From: an uncultured Erysipelotrichaceae bacterium
GTDB taxonomy: Bacteria > Bacillota_I > Bacilli_A > RF39 > UBA660
Assembly (NCBI GenBank): GCA_902767365.1
Contig: CACXGX010000087.1
Span: 1-38,606, forward strand
Reading direction: 5' to 3'
Length of the DNA: 38,606 nt
This document shows, one piece after another, positions 8,443-16,483 of the stretch. The number at the start of each line of letters is the position of its first letter. Positions within the stretch are counted from its first letter, which is position 1. The position numbers and the translations under genes are program-made. Below the pieces are notes generated by a model. That model saw only the letters and a list, made by a program, of their open reading frames with translations, made no database searches and was not told the DNA's origin.

Positions 8443-10388
8443 TTATCAGCTTTTAGTTCAAACAAAATATCACGAAGTTCCATTGCTCTTTCAAAGTCTA
8501 AATTTCGAGCTGCTTCTCTCATCTCTTGTTCCAATTCTTCAAGATTTAATTCTTTTTCCTTTTTACTTACTTTAGTCTTTGTTTTCTTACTATCATCAAC
8601 ATTACTAATTAACTCTCTAATATCTTTAATAATTGTTTTTGGAACAATTCCATGTTCTTCATTATACTTTTCTTGAATACTTCTCCTTCTTTTCGTTTCA
8701 TCAATTGACTTTTGCATAGATTCTGTTATTTTATCTGCATACATTATACATTTACCATGAGCATTTCTTGCACATCTACCAATCGTTTGGATAAGACTTC
8801 GTTCACTTCTTAAAAATCCTTCTTTATCTGCATCAAGTATAGCAATTAAACTAACCTCTGGTATATCAATACCTTCACGTAGCAAATTTATTCCTACGAC
8901 ACAATCATATTTTCCCAAACGTAAATCCCTAATAATTCTAAGACGTTCCAAAGTTTTAACTTCAGTATGCAAATATGCTACATTTATATCTAATTCTTTC
9001 AAATAATTTGTAAGTTCTTCAGCCATACGAATAGTTAATGTAGTAATTAATACTCTTTCATTATTTTGCATTCTATCTTTGACTTCAGAAACTAAATCAT
9101 CAATTTGACCAAGAGAAGGTCTAACTTCAATCAAAGGATCTAAAAGCCCAGTAGGTCTAATTAACTGCTCAACAAACATATTATTAGTTTTTTCAAGTTC
9201 ATAATCCCCTGGTGTAGCAGATACATATATTACTTGACTTATTTTATTTTCAAATTCTTCAAATTTTAAAGGTCTATTATCAAGAGCACTAGGAAGGCGA
9301 AATCCATATTCAACTAGATTCATTTTTCTTGCTCTATCACCATTATACATTCCTCTAACTTGAGGAAGAGTAACATGAGATTCATCAACTATTAATAAAT
9401 AATCATTCCCAAAAAAATCCATTAAAGTTGTAGGAGTTTCTCCTTCTCCACGAAGTGCCATATGTCGTGAATAATTTTCAACTCCAGAACAAAAGCCTGT
9501 TTCAGCGAGCATTTCCAAATCATAATTAACTCTTTCTTCAATTCTTTGAGCTTCTATTAATTTATTATTTTCTTTAAAATATTTAACTCTTTCAACACAT
9601 TCTTCTTTAATCCTTTTCATTGCTTCTTCAAGTTTTTCTTCACTTGTTACAAATAAACTTGCAGGGAAAATAGAAACGTTTTTTTTGTTCACTTTAATAT
9701 TCCCAGTTAAAGTATCTATTTCACTTATTCTATCTATTTCTTCTCCAAAAAATTCAACTCTTATACCATTAGTACGTTCACTAGCAGGAATAATTTCAAT
9801 AATATCCCCTCTAACCCTAAAAGTTCCACGTTTAAAATCAATATCATTTCTTTCATAAAGCATATCAACCAATTTATTTAAAACAACATTTCTATCTACT
9901 GTATCTCCTACAGTCAAAGTTAACATTTTATCTTTATATTCTTCAGGTTCACCAATTCCATATATACATGAAACAGATGCAACCACTATCGTATCTCTCC
10001 TTGTTAATAATGAACTCGCAGCAGCATGTCTTAATTCATCTATTTCATCATTAATAGAAGAATCCTTTTCTATGTAGGTATCAGTACTAGGAACATATGC
10101 TTCAGGTTGATAATAATCATAATATGAAACAAAATATTCTACACGATTATTTGGAAATAATTCTTTTAATTCACTATAAAGTTGTCCCGCTAAAGTTTTA
10201 TTATGAGCAAGAACTAAGGTTGGTTTGTTAACATTTGCAATAACATTTGCCATAGTAAATGTTTTACCACTACCAGTAACACCAAGCAAAACTTGATGTT
10301 TCTTTCCACTATTAATACCATCAACAAGCTTCTTAATAGCATCTGGTTGATCTCCTGAAGGATTAAATTTACTTACTAAATCAAACAT
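8439..10388 (-). CDS. uvrB: Excinuclease ABC subunit B
   Basis: UvrB, the helicase-like damage-verification subunit that hands DNA from UvrA to UvrC. The 649-residue protein begins [20 protein letters not shown], with Walker A GVTGSGKT (about 37-44), the beta-hairpin region [16 protein letters not shown] helicase box II and QTIGRCARN box VI. The C-terminal UVR motif [21 protein letters not shown] binds UvrC. It is the first gene of a transcript continuing into the radical SAM and sugar kinase genes. Confidence 0.98.
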   Translation of the reverse strand: MFDLVSKFNPSGDQPDAIKKLVDGINSGKKHQVLLGVTGSGKTFTMANVIANVNKPTLVLAHNKTLAGQLYSELKELFPNNRVEYFVSYYDYYQPEAYVPSTDTYIEKDSSINDEIDELRHAAASSLLTRRDTIVVASVSCIYGIGEPEEYKDKMLTLTVGDTVDRNVVLNKLVDMLYERNDIDFKRGTFRVRGDIIEIIPASERTNGIRVEFFGEEIDRISEIDTLTGNIKVNKKNVSIFPASLFVTSEEKLEEAMKRIKEECVERVKYFKENNKLIEAQRIEERVNYDLEMLAETGFCSGVENYSRHMALRGEGETPTTLMDFFGNDYLLIVDESHVTLPQVRGMYNGDRARKMNLVEYGFRLPSALDNRPLKFEEFENKISQVIYVSATPGDYELEKTNNMFVEQLIRPTGLLDPLIEVRPSLGQIDDLVSEVKDRMQNNERVLITTLTIRMAEELTNYLKELDINVAYLHTEVKTLERLRIIRDLRLGKYDCVVGINLLREGIDIPEVSLIAILDADKEGFLRSERSLIQTIGRCARNAHGKCIMYADKITESMQKSIDETKRRRSIQEKYNEEHGIVPKTIIKDIRELISNVDDSKKTKTKVSKKEKELNLEELEQEMREAARNLDFERAMELRDILFELKADK

Positions 10389-10410
10389 AAATTACCTCCA
10401 TTTCATGCTT

Positions 10411-10439
10411 ATTTTACCATTTAGGCATAATAAAAACAA
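10411..10439 (-). promoter_or_regulatory. Promoter of uvrB operon
   Basis: -35 TTGTTT (10439-10434), 17 bp spacer, -10 TAAAAT (10416-10411), about 20 bp before the uvrB ATG. No LexA-like box is apparent. The -35 overlaps the terminator of the preceding gene. Confidence 0.55.
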
Positions 10440-10463
10440 GAGAACGAATCTTATTCTCTTGTT
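10432..10463 (-). terminator. Terminator after the 712-residue gene
   Basis: Hairpin AACAAGAGAA/TTCTCTTGTT (10 bp stem, 9 nt loop) on the minus strand, followed by TTTATTATG. The U-tract is short, but the stem is perfect. Confidence 0.7.
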
Positions 10464-10470
10464 ATTATTA

Positions 10471-12609
10471 TTAAATATTTTTAATTTCTTTTCCTTTAAT
10501 TATTTTATCAAATTTACTAATCATTTCATCTCTTATTTTATCTTTATCAATTACTATTTTACCAACTACATCACTAATACTATCATTAACACTAAATGTT
10601 AATACAGGAACTCCTATGGAAAAATATCCAACGATTTCATCTTTAAAATACTCATATAACATTTCCTGTTCATCTTCACTATAATTATTTATATAATCCA
10701 TAGCATTGAATTCATATTTAACGGTTACTTCAAGATCATTTTCTTCTAAAAACACGTATTCATTTAATTGTGATATTAATCTCAAATTTAAAATCTCACA
10801 AACATTACGTTTATTAATTCGATACTCTTCATCCAATACTTCACATAATTCCTTGAATGATTTATTTAAGTATTTATCCTCTAAAACAAATTTTTCTACT
10901 AAACCCAACTGTAAAACTGCTTCATTATAATCTTGAATTGAATATCCAGTTTCAGATATATCATTAGTTAAAGGCATTTCCCTATTTTTATCAACATAAC
11001 AATTAATTGCACATAAAGCTAATATTATTTGCTCTTCAGAAACTGACTGATTTAGTAATTCTCTGATGTTTATTACATGTAATTTATTTTCAAGTTTTTC
11101 TAAATCTTCTTTTTCCAAATGAAGGTCTTTTTCTCCATTAGGATAATTACTTGTATCACTCATTAAACGATCATAATTCATAAGCATATGACTAAAATTC
11201 CTTTTACCAATAGGTCCATAATTAGAATCATTTGTTGGATCACTAAGATTAACTAAATCCATATTGTATTTTGGATCTTTTATATGAACAGCTGCTATAG
11301 CATGATTATCTCCGATTTTAGAACCTTCTCCTAAACAATGAACTAAATACATACTTATATCATCTTCCATTCCAGAACGAGAAAGAAGCTCTATTAGTAA
11401 ATTAGTATAACCAACACATACAATTCTAGTATCTGTTACTTTATCAATAAATTCATATACTGAACGGGACTCATAATAGTGATTATCTTCATGTTTATAT
11501 TGTGCAAAATTAGTAACAAGAATATAAGCTGCTACAAATTTTTCAAAAGGACTTAACTGTTTTTCTCCATTACCTTCTAAGACTTTTGCATATCTATCAA
11601 TTATCATTTCTTTTTTTCTTAATTCATCAATAGTATAATATCCTTCATTAAAAGATTTTAAAGATCCTTCTGTACCCCTCAAAGGCTTAACAAAGATATT
11701 ATCACCTTTAATTTCTTCAGCTTTATCTAAAAAAGAAAAATCAGGATAATCAACTGTCAAATTAACACGACAATTACTTTCTTTCATTCTTTGAATTGTA
11801 TTCAAAAAATTATCAACATTTATTTGATTATGTTCTTTATTATGTAATACAAATCTTAATTCATAATCATTTATATAATCAGGATATTTATTTATTATTA
11901 AATTTATTATTTTATATTTAATATTATTTTCTTCAATTTCTGTTTCGCCAGTTAAATATAATTTCTCAAATGCCATAGAGCACACTTCTTTAGAATAAGA
12001 AGCTTTCTCAAAAAATTTTGAAATATATTCATTCCATTTATATCTAATATCATTATCAAAGAATTCAAAATAATTCCAATTTTGTTTTGAAAATAACAAA
12101 TCTAAGAATTCTTTATCATTCTCGCTAAAAGAATAATTATTCTTTTGACAAAAGTCTAACACTTCATCAAAATATCTCATCATAAATGAATATTTTGATG
12201 AAATTTTAGTAATATTATTTATATCTTTTTTTAAAATATACATATGATCAAATCTATCACATATATCTATATAATAACGATAATCTTCTAAATCATAAAT
12301 TCCTTCAGTAGCCATTTCATACATTTTTTTAAAAATTGCTTCTCTTTTAGGGTTATCATAATCTATATAAAATTTGTTAAGTAATGTTATTGGTAATTTA
12401 TTATCAAGAGCATAATCTATTATCTTGGTACTAACTTTTTCATTAATTGCAATCATAAAATTAGAATCATTAACATATTTTTCAGGATTTTTAGTAAATA
12501 GATGAAAAAGAACTTCATTAAGAATATCTCTGTTTGAAATTCCACATAATAATTGATTATATAATTCTTCTTCCGTCATATTTGCTACCGTTTCAATCTG
12601 TATATTCAT
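10471..12609 (-). CDS. Uncharacterised protein with transglutaminase-like core
   Basis: I do not recognise a named family. The 712-residue protein has no signal peptide or membrane segment and is acidic and Asn-rich. In the middle, FEKFVAAYILVTNFAQYK precedes VCVGYTNLLIELLSRSG (Cys398), then DNHAIAAVHI (His436) and NLSDPTND (Asp457). A Cys at a helix start followed by spaced His and Asp is the catalytic pattern of the transglutaminase/papain-like fold, so a thiol hydrolase or acyltransferase is possible. The N-terminal 300 residues look alpha-helical; the C-terminal 200 show no motif. Start ATG has an AGAGGAA site. The gene is monocistronic. Confidence 0.6.
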   Translation of the reverse strand: MNIQIETVANMTEEELYNQLLCGISNRDILNEVLFHLFTKNPEKYVNDSNFMIAINEKVSTKIIDYALDNKLPITLLNKFYIDYDNPKREAIFKKMYEMATEGIYDLEDYRYYIDICDRFDHMYILKKDINNITKISSKYSFMMRYFDEVLDFCQKNNYSFSENDKEFLDLLFSKQNWNYFEFFDNDIRYKWNEYISKFFEKASYSKEVCSMAFEKLYLTGETEIEENNIKYKIINLIINKYPDYINDYELRFVLHNKEHNQINVDNFLNTIQRMKESNCRVNLTVDYPDFSFLDKAEEIKGDNIFVKPLRGTEGSLKSFNEGYYTIDELRKKEMIIDRYAKVLEGNGEKQLSPFEKFVAAYILVTNFAQYKHEDNHYYESRSVYEFIDKVTDTRIVCVGYTNLLIELLSRSGMEDDISMYLVHCLGEGSKIGDNHAIAAVHIKDPKYNMDLVNLSDPTNDSNYGPIGKRNFSHMLMNYDRLMSDTSNYPNGEKDLHLEKEDLEKLENKLHVINIRELLNQSVSEEQIILALCAINCYVDKNREMPLTNDISETGYSIQDYNEAVLQLGLVEKFVLEDKYLNKSFKELCEVLDEEYRINKRNVCEILNLRLISQLNEYVFLEENDLEVTVKYEFNAMDYINNYSEDEQEMLYEYFKDEIVGYFSIGVPVLTFSVNDSISDVVGKIVIDKDKIRDEMISKFDKIIKGKEIKNI

Positions 12610-12754
12610 ATTTTTTCCTCTATTCTCCTTTCTTAATTAACTCATCAATTTCATAAATATACTTTTTATATATATTCTTATACTATATAAATAATCTATC
12701 ATATTTTTTATTAATTATAAATAAAAATTATTTCTACAACATCTTATATAGTAA

Positions 12755-12784
12755 TATATAGTATATGGAAAAATTTACTGACAA
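12755..12784 (-). promoter_or_regulatory. Candidate promoter of the 712-residue gene
   Basis: -35 TTGTCA (12784-12779), 18 bp spacer, -10 TATATA (12760-12755), leaving a leader of about 140 nt. The 12610-12850 spacer is extremely AT-rich with repeated TATATAGTA words, so other -10-like sequences compete. A second purine-rich AAAGGAG lies upstream of the one used by the ATG. Confidence 0.3.
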
Positions 12785-12855
12785 AATTATTTCATTTTCT
12801 TAAATCTTAAATGCATCATATATAGTATACAATTATATTTTATAAAGTTTTGCAA

Positions 12856-12881
12856 GAAAAAAAGATAATTATTATTATCTT
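12856..12881 (-). terminator. Terminator overlapping the stop of the 525-residue gene
   Basis: Minus-strand hairpin AAGATAAT/ATTATCTT followed by a TTTTTTTCTT tract. The 5' arm includes bases of the TAA stop. Confidence 0.65.
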
Positions 12882-14457
12882 ATTTTCCAACTTTTCTATT
12901 ATTAATATCACTTACCATTTTTTCAATATCTTCTTCTATATCATATCTTCTTATTTCATAATTTTCTAAAGGTTTTTTTCTATCATATTTATCACTATGA
13001 ATTAACACAATAGGCAAATTATATCTTCTTGATGCATCAAGTGTTTTTTCATTGACTGAATCAAAAGCAACAACAAAACTAGGTCTAATAGTTTGATAAT
13101 ATTCATCATTACGAAGATTATTATTTATATTTATTTCAGAATAATCATATTCATTTCCACCTAAAACTATCTCATCAGGAGTCATTATTCTATTAACAGA
13201 AGAATTATAACGTCCTCTACAAGTCCATGAATCTTTTTCCAATACATTACTAATATTTCTATAATCAATATCACTAAAACCAAATACAACAGATTTTTCA
13301 TCTTCACCAGGATAATAATTTACATTTCCATCCCCAATTAAAGAATAACAATCAAAAGGATTTACAGTAGCATCATATACATCAGATGTAGTTCTAATCA
13401 TCATCTTAAATGGTTCACCATTTAATTCATAAACATTTACTCCAAATTCATTACTATATTCTTCATTAACATGTCCATTATCACAATTATATAAACTTTT
13501 TACTATTTCTTTATAAGAATGATCTTTAACTACTCTAATATTATCATAAAACTTTTCCATTACATTTTTATCTTTTAATTCATTTAAAAATGTTTTAATT
13601 TCATTAATACTTAAAGTATCAATATTAACAATCTTTTTATATAAAAGTAAATCTTCATTAGTTAATAACTCACTATTAACCTGTTCAAGATATCTAAATA
13701 ACTCATTTATATCAATTAAAACATTATACATAGTATCTTTAAACAAATATTGATAAAATATTTCAATAAGCATATTTTTATCATTAACATTTGTATCATC
13801 ATTAATTTTGTCAATAAGACTATCATAATACTTTGAAGCTTTTTCTTCTATTTCTACTGAACCACGTAATATTTCTATCTTATTTAATTTACTTCTAAAA
13901 TCTTGAATATTATTATCTTTTAAATAATTAAAAACAAAAGAAGAATTAGCTAATTCTAAAGGTATATTATAATCACGATTTAAAAACCAAGAAAGGCCTA
14001 ATTCATCAATAATTTTTAAAGACAACTCTTTATCACACAATACATCATATGTAAAATTTTTATCTTGGCTAGATAATATATCATCATAATAAGAAGTGCA
14101 ATATAGCAATTCTTTTGCTTGATTTCTATTAACACACGCTTTTAAAAAACCACATCGATCATAACTATTAGTTAGTTTATTAAGTATTTTTATTACTATA
14201 TCTGTATTAAAGGACATACCTATCATTTTTGCTTCATATATATCATTTTCAAAAGTATTAGATTCTATCCATTCTGAACTTTGATATTTCTTTTTTAATT
14301 CCAAATATTCATATTCAGTTGGATATAAATCTAAATCTGGAAACTTTATATTTGGATCATAAATAGATTCAGAACGATTATTATAATGTGAATCAATCTC
14401 ATCAAATTCACCAACCCATGGATCTATATCTTCTAAGTTTTCCTCATTTAATACCAT
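12880..14457 (-). CDS. Uncharacterised protein, possible ADP-ribosyltransferase-like C-terminus
   Basis: No confident family. This is a 525-residue soluble, acidic protein without a signal peptide. Residues 1-320 look helical. Residues 330-495 form a denser block: VYELNGEPFKMMIRTTSD (Arg355), CYSLIGDGNVNYY (370-382), KSVVFGFSDI, MTPDEIVLGGNEYDYSEINI (Glu441), then RPSFVVAFDSVNEK and YNLPIVLI. An Arg after a beta strand, a following Ser strand and a late Glu are spaced as in R-S-E type ADP-ribosyltransferases, but the STS and ExE signatures are incomplete, so this is a hypothesis. Translation has a GGAGGG site. It lies 30 bp after the small membrane protein and probably shares its transcript. 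Confidence 0.5.
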   Translation of the reverse strand: MVLNEENLEDIDPWVGEFDEIDSHYNNRSESIYDPNIKFPDLDLYPTEYEYLELKKKYQSSEWIESNTFENDIYEAKMIGMSFNTDIVIKILNKLTNSYDRCGFLKACVNRNQAKELLYCTSYYDDILSSQDKNFTYDVLCDKELSLKIIDELGLSWFLNRDYNIPLELANSSFVFNYLKDNNIQDFRSKLNKIEILRGSVEIEEKASKYYDSLIDKINDDTNVNDKNMLIEIFYQYLFKDTMYNVLIDINELFRYLEQVNSELLTNEDLLLYKKIVNIDTLSINEIKTFLNELKDKNVMEKFYDNIRVVKDHSYKEIVKSLYNCDNGHVNEEYSNEFGVNVYELNGEPFKMMIRTTSDVYDATVNPFDCYSLIGDGNVNYYPGEDEKSVVFGFSDIDYRNISNVLEKDSWTCRGRYNSSVNRIMTPDEIVLGGNEYDYSEININNNLRNDEYYQTIRPSFVVAFDSVNEKTLDASRRYNLPIVLIHSDKYDRKKPLENYEIRRYDIEEDIEKMVSDINNRKVGK

Positions 14458-14487
14458 AACACAATTCCCTCCAATTAATTATAACAA

Positions 14488-14835
14488 TCATTTCTTCTTT
14501 CTTGACTTATTTGAAACTAATAAATCATACTGCTTATACATATATTGAACACCATTTTCTAGATAATAATAGTGAAATATATAAGGAATTAATAAAGCAA
14601 TAAATAATATTACTAACAAAATTAAACCTAAACTTACATGTACCAAAGTAAAAAAGAAAGTTATAATTGTCATTAAAGCAAATAACATAGTTACTAAAAA
14701 GTGAATTAATCTTTCATGCATAAAAAACTTAATTTTAATTAAATGCTCCTCAATAACACTATCTAAATCACTAAAATCCCCGTTTGCAATATAATTATCA
14801 ATTTTATCAATATAACTTTTCATATAACTTTTCAT
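14488..14835 (-). CDS. Small two-helix membrane protein
   Basis: Unrecognised 115-residue protein with two adjacent hydrophobic helices (about 44-65 and 66-88) and a basic end, KSRKKK. The first codons are a 12 bp tandem duplication giving MKSYMKSY, so either ATG could initiate. The AAGGGA site lies closest to the first. It is the first gene of a probable two-gene transcript with the 525-residue protein, perhaps its membrane partner (inference from adjacency only). Confidence 0.6.
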   Translation of the reverse strand: MKSYMKSYIDKIDNYIANGDFSDLDSVIEEHLIKIKFFMHERLIHFLVTMLFALMTIITFFFTLVHVSLGLILLVILFIALLIPYIFHYYYLENGVQYMYKQYDLLVSNKSRKKK

Positions 14836-14860
14836 ATAAATCCCTTCTATCTATATAATT

Positions 14861-14912
14861 ATTTTATCATATTTTAAAAATATTTTTAAATATAATTGCA
14901 ATATGATATAAT
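14861..14912. promoter_or_regulatory. Divergent back-to-back promoters
   Basis: Two extended -10 elements face away from each other: TGATAAAAT on the minus strand (14869-14861) toward the small membrane protein, and TGATATAAT on the plus strand (14904-14912) toward the glycosyltransferase. They sit in an inverted repeat, TATCATATT/AATATGATA. No good -35 box is seen for either. Confidence 0.5.
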
Positions 14913-14938
14913 CATAATAGTAAAATAGAGGTAATTGT

Positions 14939-16378
14939 ATGATTGACTTATCACTAATAGTTTTAGGATTTCAAAATAATATTAAAAATGAACAAAATAA
15001 CGTTGAAATGATATATAGTAATGGAATCAATCTTATTGATACAATAAAAGACTCAAAAGGAAGATATATTGCTTTTATAAAAGAAGAAGATAATATTAGA
15101 GAAGATTACTTAAAAACAGTACTAAATAAATGTTCAGATGATTTTGATTGTTGTTTTATAAATTATAAAATAGAATTTAATTATATAAATGAACCTAAAA
15201 TAATTAAAAATAAAGATGAATTAAAAGAATTTAAACCATATTATGGAGAATACATTTGGGCATTTATTTACAATAAAGAATCACTTATAAAAATACTAGA
15301 AATAAAAGATAAAGATATTTTTAATAAAAAAGTTGATGAAGAATTTTTAAATAATACTGCCATAGAAGATGTAATATATTTTCATAAACCAACATCAACA
15401 AAATTAATAAAAGATTTTCAATTATCAGATATAAAAAGAAATGATTATAGTAAAAATATAATATACATAGGTAATGGATGTAATGGCGTTTTTAATGGAT
15501 ATATAAGTTGGATGAAAAATATAGGTAGATGTTTTGAAAATAAATATGAAATAACATTTTTATATGATAATTGTATTGATGAAACTTTAAAAGATTTTTC
15601 TAAATATTTTAGATGTGAGCAAAGAAAAGATGATATCAACTATGTTTGTGATAGATTATTAACTACATATTCTAATTATTTTTATCCGAAAAACATTACA
15701 TCATTAGAAGAAAATTATTTATTTATTCATGGAAACATGAGTGATTACCCAAATACTAGAGTATTTCATGATGACATATATACAAAATACATAGCAGTAT
15801 CTAAAACAGCAGCAGAAAAAGCAAAAGGATACTTTCCAACAAATAATATAGACTATATCCTAAATCCATTTAAGTTAGATGATAGTCTTACAAAACCGCA
15901 TTTAACTTTATCTTCAGCTTTCAGATATTCAGATGTAAAAAGACCGGATAGAATAGAAAAAATGGCAACAATTCTTGATGAATTACAAATACCATATACT
16001 TGGAACTTATTCACTGATAAATACGAAAATACTAATAGAAATGGATTAATATATAGAACAAGAGTAGCTAACCCAATACCATATATTAAAGATAGTGATT
16101 ATTTTGTTTTACTAAGTGATAGTGAATCATATGGTTATTGTGTTGTAGAAGCACTATCAGTAAATACAAAGGTAGTATTAACACCTCTTGAAGTATATAA
16201 TGAATTAGGAATAAATGATGAAAATGCTACTATTATACCTTTTGATTATTTTGAAGATAATAATAAAAATAAACTAAAAGAAATTATTATTAAAATGTAT
16301 GAAGAAAAAGATAAGATAGTTAAATATAATATAGACGAATCTTTATGGGAAAAATATAATTCAATATTTAAAAAATAG
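14939..16378 (+). CDS. Two-part glycosyltransferase (GT4-like C-terminal half)
   Basis: A 479-residue cytosolic protein. The N-terminal 110 residues resemble a fragment of a GT2 domain: ISNG-type start, then DTIKDSKGRYIAFIKEEDNI. The usual DxD is absent, so this part is probably inactive or vestigial. From about residue 175 the sequence resembles a GT-B enzyme: YIGNGCNGVFNGYISWMKNI, YIAVSKTAAEKA, a RPDRIEKMATIL segment and SDSESYGYCVVEALSVNTKV, whose Glu-x7-Glu spacing matches the nucleotide-sugar site of GT4. The acceptor is unknown. An AGAGGT site precedes ATG. It is monocistronic with its own terminator. Confidence 0.68.
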   Translation: MIDLSLIVLGFQNNIKNEQNNVEMIYSNGINLIDTIKDSKGRYIAFIKEEDNIREDYLKTVLNKCSDDFDCCFINYKIEFNYINEPKIIKNKDELKEFKPYYGEYIWAFIYNKESLIKILEIKDKDIFNKKVDEEFLNNTAIEDVIYFHKPTSTKLIKDFQLSDIKRNDYSKNIIYIGNGCNGVFNGYISWMKNIGRCFENKYEITFLYDNCIDETLKDFSKYFRCEQRKDDINYVCDRLLTTYSNYFYPKNITSLEENYLFIHGNMSDYPNTRVFHDDIYTKYIAVSKTAAEKAKGYFPTNNIDYILNPFKLDDSLTKPHLTLSSAFRYSDVKRPDRIEKMATILDELQIPYTWNLFTDKYENTNRNGLIYRTRVANPIPYIKDSDYFVLLSDSESYGYCVVEALSVNTKVVLTPLEVYNELGINDENATIIPFDYFEDNNKNKLKEIIIKMYEEKDKIVKYNIDESLWEKYNSIFKK

Positions 16379-16399
16379 ACTATTTAATTAGTCTTTTTT
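16377..16399 (+). terminator. Terminator of the glycosyltransferase gene
   Basis: AGACTA/TAGTCT hairpin followed by six T residues. The stem begins within the TAG stop. Confidence 0.75.
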
Positions 16400-16452
16400 A
16401 TTGTAAAGCAAAGCAAAATATAATGTTAATTTTAGCAAATAATAGATACATT

Positions 16453-16461
16453 TGGTATAAT
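16453..16461 (+). promoter_or_regulatory. Extended -10 promoter of the dockerin protease operon
   Basis: TGGTATAAT (TGn plus consensus TATAAT), about 22 bp upstream of the ATG at 16484. The -35 region (TTTAGC-like) is weak. Confidence 0.55.
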
Positions 16462-16483
16462 TATTATATTAGGAGAGATGTAG

